From Saprospiraceae bacterium (lineage in GTDB: Bacteria > Bacteroidota > Bacteroidia > Chitinophagales > Saprospiraceae), in NCBI GenBank assembly GCA_020630435.1, contig JAHDBJ010000013.1, positions 1-64,000 on the forward strand: a stretch of 64,000 nucleotides of DNA, given 5' to 3'. Below are positions 7,815-17,328 of this stretch, one piece after another. The position numbers and the translations under genes are program-made. Numbering within the stretch: the first letter of the stretch is position 1; each line of letters starts with the position of its first letter. A model generated the notes under the pieces. The model saw nothing but the letters and a program-made list of their open reading frames with translations, did no database searches and was not told the DNA's origin.

Positions 7815-9428
7815 ATGACCAAAGATGAAAAAAATAAATTAAGAAGTGATTTGTTTAGACACCTCGATGGGATTGTAACAGCACCAGTGGCGTTTGCTTT
7901 ATACAAAAAGGGCATATTAGATTTTTTATTGAAATCTAAACGTGTACAACTAAATGAAATTGTAGAACGATTCGATGCAAATGAAGGTTATCTTAATGTT
8001 GCCTTGCATATTTTAGCTTCTCAGGGGTGGTTAAATTACACAATTTTATCAGAAACAAATATTCAGATTAGCACGAAAGAAGTTAGTAAAGTAGCATTCG
8101 AATTAGTCGCATTATATGAGGAGGTTGTTGAGTTAATGAAAATGTCTGAAAAATATCATGCCCGTCGATTTGAAAAAGCCCCTTTTTTATTTTTAGAACG
8201 AATCTTTACAAATTATAAGAATAATTATGGGATTACACTTTCTGAAGATAAAACAGAGAAACAATTACAATTACAAGTTTTAAAACATATAGAAGGAGTT
8301 ATTGTCGGTCCAACAGTTGTTGCACTTGGAATGGGCGGAATGTTTCATAAGTACTTCATGGAAGCCTCGTTTCATCCAAGTGAATTTCATGCAGATGGTG
8401 ATAGCTTTGGACGCCTATTAGATATATTTGTTTATTTAGGTTGGTTTAATAAAAAAAATGAAGCCTACCAATTTACGGATAAAGGGGTATTTTATGCGAG
8501 AAGAGCAAGCGCTTATGGAGTGACCGTTTCTTATATACCTACATTTAGAAAAATAGAGGAATTGATTTTTGGAGATCCTAAAATATTTTGGAGCTTATCC
8601 AAAGGAAAAAAAGAAATTCATGTAGATAGAAAAATGAATGTTTGGGGAAGTGGAGGAGCGCATTCTTCTTACTTTAAAGTGATAGACGATATTATTATTG
8701 ATTTATTTAATCTTCCAATAGAATTGCAGCCTAAGGGGATTCTGGATATGGGATGTGGCAATGGTGCCTTTCTTATTCATCTTTACGATGTTATCGAGAA
8801 AAAAACCCTAAGAGGTAAATTATTAGATGAGCATCCATTATTCTTAATTGGAGCGGATTATAATCAAGAAGCACTAAGTGTTACCCGTTCAAATATTGTA
8901 CAAGCAGGAATATGGGCTAAATTAATATGGGGGGATATTGGTGATCCTAAACGTTTGGCGAAAGATATTAAGGAAAATTATGGGATTGATTTAAAAGAGT
9001 TGTTGAATGTTCGCACGTTTCTAGATCATAATCGAATTTGGAGTGATCCATTAATTAAGACAGAAAACCGCAAAAGCGAATCCTTTGGGGCTTTTGCCTT
9101 TCGAGGAAAGCGAATTTCTAATACAGCTGTTGAAGATAACCTGAAGGAGCATTTACAAAAGTGGGCTCCATTTGTTTCTAAATTTGGATTGCTAGTTATA
9201 GAACTGCACACGATTCCGCCGCATCTAATAGCTGAAAATTTAGGGAAGACAGCAGCTACAGCATACAATGCAACACATGGGTTTTCAGACCAGTATATTG
9301 TTGAAATTGATGTCTTTAATAAAGTTGCAGCAGAAGCAGGTCTATATGCCGATCAAAATAAATTTACAAAATTTCCTAATTCTGATTTAGCAACAATTAG
9401 CGTTAACTTATTGAAAACAAGACGATAA
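7815..9428 (+). CDS. Class I SAM-dependent methyltransferase with duplicated N-terminal domain
   Basis: 537 residues. The first ~240 contain two related winged-helix/dimerisation-like units. Unit one starts FRHLDGIVTAPVAFALYK and ends LASQGWLN; unit two starts LKHIEGVIVGPTVVALG and ends VYLGWFN. The C-terminal half is a Rossmann methyltransferase with motif I DMGCGNGAF (about 310) and an acidic ADYNQEA segment. A distinctive RTFLDHNR motif lies near residue 400; I associate it tentatively with C-methyltransferases of polyketide loading modules, without certainty. The substrate is unknown and no biosynthetic partner adjoins it. It is convergent with the next gene, the two stop codons abutting exactly. 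Start is the ATG at 7815. Confidence 0.72.
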   Translation: MTKDEKNKLRSDLFRHLDGIVTAPVAFALYKKGILDFLLKSKRVQLNEIVERFDANEGYLNVALHILASQGWLNYTILSETNIQISTKEVSKVAFELVALYEEVVELMKMSEKYHARRFEKAPFLFLERIFTNYKNNYGITLSEDKTEKQLQLQVLKHIEGVIVGPTVVALGMGGMFHKYFMEASFHPSEFHADGDSFGRLLDIFVYLGWFNKKNEAYQFTDKGVFYARRASAYGVTVSYIPTFRKIEELIFGDPKIFWSLSKGKKEIHVDRKMNVWGSGGAHSSYFKVIDDIIIDLFNLPIELQPKGILDMGCGNGAFLIHLYDVIEKKTLRGKLLDEHPLFLIGADYNQEALSVTRSNIVQAGIWAKLIWGDIGDPKRLAKDIKENYGIDLKELLNVRTFLDHNRIWSDPLIKTENRKSESFGAFAFRGKRISNTAVEDNLKEHLQKWAPFVSKFGLLVIELHTIPPHLIAENLGKTAATAYNATHGFSDQYIVEIDVFNKVAAEAGLYADQNKFTKFPNSDLATISVNLLKTRR

Positions 9429-11009
9429 TTAAAAATGATACTTCAATCCCATTTGGAGACCTAGCGCATAATTTTTAGTTGATAAAAATTTACTACGATC
9501 TATTTTTTCGTATTCATAAATAGAGGTAATTCCTTGTTGATATGTCGGTTCAAAATTCAAGGTCAATTTTTCATTTAAAAGAAGACTCAAATCAACCCCT
9601 GCAATATAATCTAAGGATACATTTTTAGTGTTGGTTTCTGTCCTTGTTTTTGTTTTGGAACTGCGATGGTTTACACCATTTCGATTTACTCTAAAAGCAG
9701 TTAATTGCGTTTTAGTTTTTAATAAAAAATTGGTTTGTAAACCGCCTTTTAAAGCGACTCTAAAACGTTGATTGCCAAAATAATATTTAGCTATAAGCGG
9801 TATTCCTAAATGTTGACTCGTATTCTCAACTTGGATACTAATTGGGATTTTAGTACCCTCTGGGATTTCATCACGTTGTTTTCGTATACTCGTAAATTCT
9901 ATTTCTTGTACACCATATGAAGTTTCTATCCGTGTAGAGTAAGTATTCGTAAAAGTATCATCACCTTCGGCTTGTTCTCCTTGTTGAGTATATTCTATAT
10001 TTGTATTTTTTGATTTGCTTTGTAATCGAAGGGAGTTATAATTCACACCTGACTGAATTGCCCAATGGCGTCCTAGGCTCAACTCCGCTTTTAGTCCGAG
10101 CTGCATAGAAATATTACCTTCTTCAATATCATCCAAATCTTTATACTTTTTACGACGTTTGGTTTCTTTCTCCTGAATGGTTCGATAGGTGAAAATAGGA
10201 GCGGTATATATTCCAATAGAAACGGTTTTATGGGGAGCTTTAAAACTATAGATTGTAGGATAGATTGGTAGTGTAGGTTGATTATTTTTTATGACAGTTA
10301 TTCCACTAGTAGGTAGGAAGTCTATAGGAAGAATAGCTGGTATAATAACACTAGAATCAATTGTTGTTAATAAAGGTTTTTCTCTTACAAATGGGGAAGG
10401 TTTCTTTTGTTGTTTAACGAATGGTGTCGTTACTTTTATTGTTGGTGGAGATGGCGTGCTAACAATAGAAGACGTTAATTTTTTGATAGGATTATTTTTT
10501 AAAGATGAGGATCTTACTGTATTATTGTAAGGGACATTTTTCAATAATCTTTCTTTCTTTTTTTGTTCTATTTTACTAGAATGAGTTATCGTTTTTTTAG
10601 AAATAGTAGGACGAGGTGTTGGTGTAATAATGTTCTCTACTCGTTGTTCGGTTATGGTGTTTTTTTTATCTAAATGGTATTTAGAAGGTTCATTTTTTTG
10701 AACATTGGAGGCTTCTATTTCTTTTTGAAGAGAATCAATAATTTTGCTTTGTTCCTCAAGCTTTTGAGAAAACATTTCAATAGTATTATTTTTTTGATAA
10801 ATAAAAGTATAAGCAACCAGACCAATAAGTAGTAAAGCAGCAACAGAAGCCCATCGATACCATAATAAGCGTGAGTTAGAAGGTGTAGCTACAGGCTGAA
10901 TAACCATCTCAATATCATCCCAAATATCATCAGGTGGTGATTCATCGAGTTTATTAAGTTCCTTTCTAAAAAAATCTTCTAAATTATCGTCGTGTAAATT
11001 TTTATCCAT
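9429..11009 (-). CDS. Membrane-anchored anti-sigma-like protein fused to outer-membrane beta-barrel domain
   Basis: 526 residues from the ATG at 11009; an upstream in-frame TTG is less likely. Layout: cytoplasmic N-terminus of about 48 residues (with DIWDDIE, typical of genes next to ECF sigma factors in this phylum), one transmembrane helix (49-71), a short coiled coil (76-105), a Lys/Pro/Thr-rich linker to about 260, then a predicted outer-membrane beta-barrel (261-526) of alternating strands ending in Phe (KYHF). The gene lies 24 bp after the sigma factor gene and is surely co-transcribed. Inference: it holds the sigma factor and may sense envelope state by spanning both membranes. No enzymatic motif seen. 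Confidence 0.65.
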   Translation of the reverse strand: MDKNLHDDNLEDFFRKELNKLDESPPDDIWDDIEMVIQPVATPSNSRLLWYRWASVAALLLIGLVAYTFIYQKNNTIEMFSQKLEEQSKIIDSLQKEIEASNVQKNEPSKYHLDKKNTITEQRVENIITPTPRPTISKKTITHSSKIEQKKKERLLKNVPYNNTVRSSSLKNNPIKKLTSSIVSTPSPPTIKVTTPFVKQQKKPSPFVREKPLLTTIDSSVIIPAILPIDFLPTSGITVIKNNQPTLPIYPTIYSFKAPHKTVSIGIYTAPIFTYRTIQEKETKRRKKYKDLDDIEEGNISMQLGLKAELSLGRHWAIQSGVNYNSLRLQSKSKNTNIEYTQQGEQAEGDDTFTNTYSTRIETSYGVQEIEFTSIRKQRDEIPEGTKIPISIQVENTSQHLGIPLIAKYYFGNQRFRVALKGGLQTNFLLKTKTQLTAFRVNRNGVNHRSSKTKTRTETNTKNVSLDYIAGVDLSLLLNEKLTLNFEPTYQQGITSIYEYEKIDRSKFLSTKNYALGLQMGLKYHF

Positions 11010-11033
11010 ATAAGGTCTTTTGTATATCAATTA

Positions 11034-11576
11034 CTATAAAGCAATTTGTTGTTCTAACTTTTTTCGAAGTGCTGCTTTTGCCCGTGACAATTGCGATTTT
11101 GAAGTATTGACAGATATATTTAATTGGTCGGCTATTTCTTTATGAGAATAACCTTCGATGACATACATATTGAAGACCACTCGAAATCCATCGGGCAAAT
11201 CTTGAACCATCTTCAAAATCGCTTTTTCACGATATCGACTAAACAGCTTTTGATTATCAGCATAAGTATCAGAAATATGCTCTAGGGAAACATCGGTAAA
11301 GATGTTCTTTTTATTTCTTCGAATATGTTGTAAAGCTACATTGACAATTACTCTTCTAATCCATCCTCCTAGCGCACCTGAAAAAGTATACTGATGCAAA
11401 TCTTTAAAAACAGTTATAAACCCTTCTTGTAAGAAATCCTTCGCTTCATCTTTATCTTTAGCATATCTAAGGCATAAATTATACATGGAGACTTTATACT
11501 GTTCATAAAGTTGTCTTTGAGCATTTCTATCCCCTTTAAGGCAATTCTTTACTAATGTATGTTCCGTATTCGCCAA
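11034..11576 (-). CDS. ECF RNA polymerase sigma factor (TTG start)
   Basis: 180 residues. Sigma-70 region 2 is at about 20-90 (YEQYKVSMYNLCLRYAKDKDEAKDFLQEGF, here described by its ends), and region 4 at about 120-175 with the helix-turn-helix EGYSHKEIADQLNISVNTSKS. There is no ATG before residue 31, and a TAA sits two codons upstream of the TTG at 11576, so TTG is the only plausible start. The gene heads a two-gene unit with the anti-sigma/barrel gene. TAAATTTG (11719-11726) and TAACTTTG (11737-11744) on the minus strand are candidate -7 boxes, but neither has a good -33 TTG. Confidence 0.9.
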   Translation of the reverse strand: MANTEHTLVKNCLKGDRNAQRQLYEQYKVSMYNLCLRYAKDKDEAKDFLQEGFITVFKDLHQYTFSGALGGWIRRVIVNVALQHIRRNKKNIFTDVSLEHISDTYADNQKLFSRYREKAILKMVQDLPDGFRVVFNMYVIEGYSHKEIADQLNISVNTSKSQLSRAKAALRKKLEQQIAL

Positions 11577-11772
11577 ATTTTAAATGGTTTTGATTCATTG
11601 GTGCATAAAGTAGATAAAAGGTTGCACTAGTATTAAAATTAAATTGAAAAATAAAGAGAAGATATTCTTAAAACTTAGACAATATTAACTTTAGAATTTT
11701 TCCATTAGTGTGAATTAGCAAATTTATCCCCTACTTCAAAGTTAGATTATCCGCTTTGCATTTTGTAATCTA

Positions 11773-11804
11773 TTTGATTATCAATAATAAAAAATGTAAC
11801 TTTG
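11773..11804 (+). promoter_or_regulatory. Bacteroidota-type promoter of mtaB
   Basis: TTTG (11773-11776), 20-nt spacer, TAACTTTG (11797-11804): an exact match to the phylum's -33/-7 consensus. It overlaps an in-frame TTG at 11802, which therefore cannot be the start of mtaB. Confidence 0.75.
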
Positions 11805-11825
11805 CCCGACTACAAAGATATACAA

Positions 11826-13178
11826 ATGGCAACGCCAAGAACTGTCGCATTTTATACTTTGGGCTGTAAGCTCAACTACTCTGAAACCTCTTCGATAGGA
11901 AGACTATTTGAAGAAGCAGGCTATGGTGTTGTCAAGTTTGAAGAAGGAGCAAATATATATGTTATTAATACTTGTTCGGTTACAGATTTTGCAGATCGAA
12001 AATGCCGAAAGGTTGTCCGACAAGCATTACGACATTCACCACAAGCCTACATAGTCGTTATAGGTTGCTATGCTCAATTAAAACCAGAAGAGATAGCAAA
12101 CATAGAAGGGGTGGATTTGGTACTAGGAGCAGCAGAGAAATTTAGGATTTTGGAGTATGTAGATGACCTAAGTAAAGCCACTGACAAAGGAATGGTAATT
12201 GCTGGTGAAGTAAAAGAAGCAAAAAACTTCGAAAATGCTTTTTCTTTTGGTGACCGTACACGCTCTTTTTTGAAAGTGCAAGACGGTTGTGATTATAAAT
12301 GTTCTTTCTGTACAATACCTTTAGCGAGAGGAAAGAGTAGAAGTGATACAGTAGAGAATATTGTCGCCAACGCTAAAAAGATAGCAGCACTAGGCGTAAA
12401 AGAAATTGTTTTGACGGGAGTGAATATTGGAGATTTTGGAAATGGAACAGAAGTAATTGAAGGGCTAAAGCCCAAAAAAGAAGCCTTGTTTATTGACCTG
12501 ATTCAGGCATTGGATCAAGTAGAAGGAATCAAACGTTTTAGAATATCATCTATCGAGCCTAATCTACTGACAAAGGAAATTATAACATTTGTTGCAGAAT
12601 CGAAGCGGTTTGTGCCACACTTTCATATTCCACTACAATCAGGTAATAATAAGCAACTCAGTAAAATGCGTCGACGTTATAAAAGAGAATTATATGCAGA
12701 ACGTGTCGCAGAAATTAAAAAATACATGCCACATTGTTGTATTGGAGTGGATGTTATCGTTGGATTTCCTGGCGAGACTGAAGAAGATTTTCTAGAAACA
12801 TACCAGTTCGTCAATGAACTGGATATTTCTTATTTACATGTTTTTACCTACTCTGAACGAGCAAACACATTGGCAGCAGAAATGTCAGACGTCGTGAGTA
12901 TTGAAGAACGTCGTCGTCGCAATGAAATGCTTCGCATTTTATCTGAAAAGAAAAAAAGATATTTCTACGAGCAACATCTAGGAACAACCCAAAAGGTTTT
13001 ATTTGAGTTGCATAAAGATAAATCCTTACTGACAGGCTTTACTCAAAATTACATTAAGGTTATTACACCTTATGATCCACTTCTAGTCAATGAAACAGGA
13101 AAAGTGTTTCTCCAATCTATCAATCCCCAAGGGTATGCAAATATTGACATCCTCAAAGAAAATGTATTGATACATTAA
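11826..13178 (+). CDS. mtaB: tRNA t6A37 methylthiotransferase MtaB
   Basis: Radical-SAM methylthiotransferase that converts t6A37 to ms2t6A37 in tRNA. The protein has about 450 residues. It has the N-terminal UPF0004 domain with TLGCKLNYSET and two further Cys (NTCSVTDFADRKC, GCYAQ), the radical SAM cluster CDYKCSFC, GFPGETEEDF, and a C-terminal TRAM-like segment. LGCKxN and FCTIPLARGKSRS favour MtaB over MiaB or RimO. The ATG at 11826 is chosen because a TTG 24 nt upstream lies inside the -7 box. No close partner genes; it is divergent from the ECF sigma gene. Confidence 0.93.
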   Translation: MATPRTVAFYTLGCKLNYSETSSIGRLFEEAGYGVVKFEEGANIYVINTCSVTDFADRKCRKVVRQALRHSPQAYIVVIGCYAQLKPEEIANIEGVDLVLGAAEKFRILEYVDDLSKATDKGMVIAGEVKEAKNFENAFSFGDRTRSFLKVQDGCDYKCSFCTIPLARGKSRSDTVENIVANAKKIAALGVKEIVLTGVNIGDFGNGTEVIEGLKPKKEALFIDLIQALDQVEGIKRFRISSIEPNLLTKEIITFVAESKRFVPHFHIPLQSGNNKQLSKMRRRYKRELYAERVAEIKKYMPHCCIGVDVIVGFPGETEEDFLETYQFVNELDISYLHVFTYSERANTLAAEMSDVVSIEERRRRNEMLRILSEKKKRYFYEQHLGTTQKVLFELHKDKSLLTGFTQNYIKVITPYDPLLVNETGKVFLQSINPQGYANIDILKENVLIH

Positions 13179-13400
13179 TGTTCAATTTCTTTTTATTTTT
13201 TGGTAATAATAAAAATAGTGTTTTAATCACTAAGTATTCTTCTAAGAATATGCATTGATAAGGTAGCACTATTGATAATGAGGTTGTTCAAGAATTATTT
13301 ACTAGATTACAAAATATGTTTTATTTAAAAATGTTTGCTGCTAGTAGTAATTATTAAATAACCTCGAATATATAATTCACACTTTAACTAAATATATATC

Positions 13401-15092
13401 ATGGGAATAGAAAGTATCGGATTGGGATTGGTCATTGGTTTGCTTGTAGGAGCAGCTATTGGCTTTTTTATCGTTCAATCCATTATTAAAAAGAAAAACG
13501 AGTCAGCAAGTGCAGAAGCTAATCGTAAAGCAGACCTAGCAATTGAGGAGGCTCGACTTACTGCAAAAAGAACTGTAGAAGAAGCAGATATTAAAGCGAA
13601 AAAAATTGTTTCGCAAGCAGAGAGTAAAAATGAAAGTATAAAGCAGAAAAAGATTCAAGAAGCAAAAAATAAATTTGCAACAATGAAAACAGATTTTGAA
13701 TCTTGGAAAGCGGATCGTAAAATTGAGTTGAAAGAGCGTCAAGTGGAGATTAAGGCAGCAGAAAAAGAATTAGAACAGAAGTCTTCAAGTGTTAAATCAC
13801 AAATTGAAGAGTTAGAATCCAAGAAGTCTGATTTAGAACAACAAGAAACGGATATAATTTCTATTAAAGAAAATCTTAACAAACAACTAAAGATTGTTTC
13901 TAAGAAAAAAGAAGAACTAGATAAAGCCAGCGAAGAACATATTAAAGCCCTAGAAGGTATTGCGAAATTGACTGAAGCAGAAGCGAAGGAAGAAATTTTG
14001 AAAGCAGTGAAAGACAAAGCAGAAACAGATGCAATGTCTTTAGTGAAAGATACGATTGAACAAGCAAAAAATACTGCAAATAAAGAAGCCAAGAAGATCG
14101 TTATCCAGTCAATTCAGCGGATGTGCGCAGAATATACAATTGAAAATACAGTATCAGTATTCAATTTGGAGTCAGATGATATGAAAGGGCAGATTATTGG
14201 ACGGGAAGGGCGAAATATTAGAGCTTTAGAAGCGGCTACAGGAGCAGAAATTGTGGTAGATGATACTCCTGAAGCTATCATCATCTCTAGTTTTGATCCT
14301 ATCCGTAGAGAAGTCTGTCGTTTATCTTTAAAACGCTTAGTTGCAGACGGTCGTATTCATCCAGCAAGGATTGAAGAAATTGTGAATAAAACAAGAAAGG
14401 AACTGAATGAACAAATTATTGAGATAGGAGAACGAACCATCATCGATTTGGATATTCATGGTTTAAGCCCAGAACTCGTACGTTATGTTGGACGGATGCG
14501 TTTCCGTTCTTCCTATGGGCAAAATTTGTTAAAACACTCTATTGAGACAGCTAATCTGTGTGCAATTATGGCATCGGAGCTAGGATTTAGCAAACAGCAA
14601 GTAAAACTAGCAAAACGAGCGGGTTTATTACACGATATAGGAAAAGTAGCAGAGGAAGAAACAGAATTGTCGCATGCTTTATTAGGAATGAAACTTTGTG
14701 AAAAAGGCAAGGAGCATAAGGTGGTTTGTAATGCTGTTGGTGCGCACCATGACGAATTAGAAATGACGAGTGTTATTGCCCCCGTTGTGCAGGCTTGTGA
14801 TGCCATTTCAGGGGCAAGACCAGGAGCAAGAAGAGAAATTATAGAAAGTTATTTGAAACGTATTGGTGAACTGGAAGAGTTAGCAATGTCGCATGAAGGA
14901 GTAGTGAAAGCCTATGCAATGCAAGCTGGTCGAGAGCTAAGAGTAATTGTATCAAGTGAAAAAGTAAACGATACTTACGCAGACGACTTGGCATTTATGA
15001 TTTCACAGAAAATCCAAGACGAGATGCAGTTTCCAGGGCAAATTAAAGTGACCGTTATTCGAGAAAAACGGGCAGTTAGTTATGCTCGTTAA
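13401..15092 (+). CDS. rny: Ribonuclease Y
   Basis: Membrane-anchored endoribonuclease that initiates mRNA decay. The 563-residue length is near the usual ~520, with a somewhat long coiled coil. N-terminal transmembrane helix (about 5-28), Glu/Lys-rich coiled coil (30-230), KH domain with [11 protein letters not shown] (from residue 267), and HD phosphohydrolase domain with catalytic H411-D412 in LLHDIGK and GAHHDE further on. The ATG is clear. The 222-bp region upstream holds no recognisable promoter of the TAnnTTTG type. Followed by a terminator. Confidence 0.95.
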   Translation: MGIESIGLGLVIGLLVGAAIGFFIVQSIIKKKNESASAEANRKADLAIEEARLTAKRTVEEADIKAKKIVSQAESKNESIKQKKIQEAKNKFATMKTDFESWKADRKIELKERQVEIKAAEKELEQKSSSVKSQIEELESKKSDLEQQETDIISIKENLNKQLKIVSKKKEELDKASEEHIKALEGIAKLTEAEAKEEILKAVKDKAETDAMSLVKDTIEQAKNTANKEAKKIVIQSIQRMCAEYTIENTVSVFNLESDDMKGQIIGREGRNIRALEAATGAEIVVDDTPEAIIISSFDPIRREVCRLSLKRLVADGRIHPARIEEIVNKTRKELNEQIIEIGERTIIDLDIHGLSPELVRYVGRMRFRSSYGQNLLKHSIETANLCAIMASELGFSKQQVKLAKRAGLLHDIGKVAEEETELSHALLGMKLCEKGKEHKVVCNAVGAHHDELEMTSVIAPVVQACDAISGARPGARREIIESYLKRIGELEELAMSHEGVVKAYAMQAGRELRVIVSSEKVNDTYADDLAFMISQKIQDEMQFPGQIKVTVIREKRAVSYAR

Positions 15093-15115
15093 GTATATGA
15101 AAAAATAAAAGATAG

Positions 15116-15157
15116 AATGAGATGTCGCTTTAGAGGTTACATCTCATTTTGTTTTTT
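15116..15157 (+). terminator. Terminator after rny
   Basis: AATGAGATGT (15116-15125) pairs with ACATCTCATT (15139-15148), followed by a T-rich tract. Confidence 0.8.
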
Positions 15158-15178
15158 AAAAACAATCAAAAATACAGC

Positions 15179-15209
15179 TTGATTGTAAAAATATTTGTTG
15201 ATACTTTTG
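15179..15209 (+). promoter_or_regulatory. Bacteroidota-type promoter of nadC-thiolase unit
   Basis: TTG (15179-15181), 20-nt spacer, TACTTTTG (15202-15209), ending 24 nt before the nadC ATG. Confidence 0.7.
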
Positions 15210-15233
15210 TAGAAAAATAAAAATACATTTACA

Positions 15234-16094
15234 ATGACGGTTACACCACCAGATAAAAATTTATTAGAGGACTTTATTAAAAAAGCACTAGACGAAGATG
15301 TAAAAGATGGGGATCATACCTCGCTAGCCTGTATTCCTAAAGAAAGTAGAAGTAAAGCAAAATTATTTGTAAAAGACGAGGGCGTTATTGCAGGAGTAGA
15401 GTTTGCAAAGACCGTTTTCAAAATGGTAGATGAAACAGCAAAAGTTGATGTACATATTCAGGATGGGGAAGAGGTGAAATTCGGAGATATAGCCTTTGAA
15501 GTAGAATGCAACAGTCAGGCTTTACTGAAAGCCGAACGGCTGATCCTGAATACCATGCAGCGTATGTCAGGAATTGCCACTTTAAGCGATTTATTTTCGT
15601 TTGAGGTGGAAGATATGCCAGTAACCATTCTGGATACTCGGAAAACCTATCCGAATGCTCGATTCCTAGAAAAATGGGCAGTTAGAGTAGGAGGCTGTCA
15701 AAATTATAGAGATGGGCTTTATGATTGGATCATGATAAAAGACAATCATATAGATGCTTGTGGAAGCATCGGAGAAGCCATACGACGAGCCAATACTTAT
15801 CTAAAAGAAAATAAGTTGAATCTAGGGATTACAGTAGAAGTGCGAAACCTCGTGGAGCTATACGAAGTGCTTGATACAGGGAATGTCACTCGGATTATGT
15901 TAGATAATTTCGAATTGCCCTTAATGAGAGAAGCTGTAGAAGTTATTGGTAGACGCTTTGAAGTAGAAGCCTCTGGAGGGGTAACCTTAAGACGTGTTCG
16001 AAAGATTGCTAAAACAGGCGTTGATTTCATTTCTGTTGGTGCATTGACCCACTCTTTTCAGAGCTTGGATCTAAGCTTGAAGATTCAAAAATAA
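15234..16094 (+). CDS. nadC: Nicotinate-nucleotide pyrophosphorylase (quinolinate phosphoribosyltransferase)
   Basis: Converts quinolinate and PRPP to nicotinate mononucleotide, CO2 and PPi in de novo NAD synthesis. 286 residues, the normal length. Motifs: AERLILNTMQRMSGIAT, DTRKT (134-138), LEKWAVRVGG, IKDNH with K169, EVEV-type strand TVEVRN, MLDNF, EASGGV and SVGALTHS. One oddity: the usual NHRxGL motif reads NYRDGL, so the substrate-contacting His is Tyr158. The thiolase gene follows after 10 bp in the same unit. No nadA or nadB is in the window. Confidence 0.94.
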   Translation: MTVTPPDKNLLEDFIKKALDEDVKDGDHTSLACIPKESRSKAKLFVKDEGVIAGVEFAKTVFKMVDETAKVDVHIQDGEEVKFGDIAFEVECNSQALLKAERLILNTMQRMSGIATLSDLFSFEVEDMPVTILDTRKTYPNARFLEKWAVRVGGCQNYRDGLYDWIMIKDNHIDACGSIGEAIRRANTYLKENKLNLGITVEVRNLVELYEVLDTGNVTRIMLDNFELPLMREAVEVIGRRFEVEASGGVTLRRVRKIAKTGVDFISVGALTHSFQSLDLSLKIQK

Positions 16095-16104
16095 ATCGAT
16101 ATAA

Positions 16105-17316
16105 ATGAACGAGGCTTATATATTTGATGCAGTTAGAACACCGAGAGGAAAAGGAAAAATAAACGGTTCACTATATGAAGTACCGTCTATTGAACTACTC
16201 AAAACACTATTGGATGCGCTTCAACGTCGAAATGATTTGGATACCACAGAGGTGGATGACTGTCTAATTGGTTGTAATGCACCAGTTGGCGATCAAGGCG
16301 GCAATATCGCTAGAACTGCAGTGTTGTATGCAGGTTGGGATTTGGATGTACCTGGTGCGCAAGTGCATCGTTTCTGTGGCTCAGGGCTGGAGTCTATTAA
16401 TTTAGCAGCAGCTAAAATATGTGCAGGATGGGAAGACCTCGTCGTTGCAGGTGGTGTCGAAAGTATGTCTCGTGTACCTTTAGGTTCCGATGGAGGGGCG
16501 ATGATGATGAATCCATCCGTTGCTCAAAGATTAGCTTATGTTCCTCAAGGTATTTCTGCTGATTTGATCGCTACGCTGGGGAATTTCTCTAGAGCAGATG
16601 TGGACAATGTCGCTGTTCGCTCACAACAACTAGCAGGTACAGCAATTGAAAATGGTTATTTTAACCAGTCGCTTATCCCTGTTACCGATCTAAACGGTAT
16701 CAACATACTCGCACAAGATGAATTTGTGAGACCTCAAACTACATTAGAAATCCTTTCTAACTTAAAGCCTTCATTCGAAAAAATGGGAGCAATGGGGTTT
16801 GATGAGATTGCGCTTTCAAAATTTTATAATATAGAAAAAATTAAGCACGTACACCATGCTGGAAATTCTTCGGGCATCGTCGATGGGGCAGCCTTAGTCC
16901 TTCTAGGTTCTAAAGCAAAAGGAGAAGCATTAGGATTAAAACCAAGAGCTAAAATTCGTTCTGCTGCATTGGTAGGACTTGATCCTACAATAATGCTTAC
17001 GGGACCAGCACCAGCTTCTAAAAAAGCATTGAAAAAAGCAGGAATGCTGCTTTCTGATATTGATCTTATTGAAATCAATGAAGCCTTTGCGTCTGTTGTA
17101 CTTCATTTTATGCGAGAGATGGGAATAGAGGATGATTTTGATAAAATTAATGTCAATGGAGGAGCTATAGCATTAGGACATCCTATTGGGGCGACAGGCA
17201 CTATCTTACTAGGAACAGCACTCGATGAATTAGAACGACGAAACCTCAATACGGCACTCGTTACCTTATGTATCGGAGGTGGAATGGGCATCGCTACAAT
17301 AATTGAACGGGTATAG
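16105..17316 (+). CDS. Acetyl-CoA C-acyltransferase (thiolase)
   Basis: Condenses or cleaves acyl-CoA units (beta-oxidation or acetoacetyl-CoA formation). 403 residues with all catalytic elements: nucleophile C91 in [31 protein letters not shown] with H359, and C389 in CIGGGMG. It lies 10 bp after nadC and probably shares its promoter, an odd pairing without obvious biochemical link. No hydratase/dehydrogenase partner is adjacent, so its chain-length role cannot be assigned. It is convergent with the DUF3999 gene, only 12 bp apart. Confidence 0.92.
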   Translation: MNEAYIFDAVRTPRGKGKINGSLYEVPSIELLKTLLDALQRRNDLDTTEVDDCLIGCNAPVGDQGGNIARTAVLYAGWDLDVPGAQVHRFCGSGLESINLAAAKICAGWEDLVVAGGVESMSRVPLGSDGGAMMMNPSVAQRLAYVPQGISADLIATLGNFSRADVDNVAVRSQQLAGTAIENGYFNQSLIPVTDLNGINILAQDEFVRPQTTLEILSNLKPSFEKMGAMGFDEIALSKFYNIEKIKHVHHAGNSSGIVDGAALVLLGSKAKGEALGLKPRAKIRSAALVGLDPTIMLTGPAPASKKALKKAGMLLSDIDLIEINEAFASVVLHFMREMGIEDDFDKINVNGGAIALGHPIGATGTILLGTALDELERRNLNTALVTLCIGGGMGIATIIERV

Positions 17317-17328
17317 TATAAATTTACT

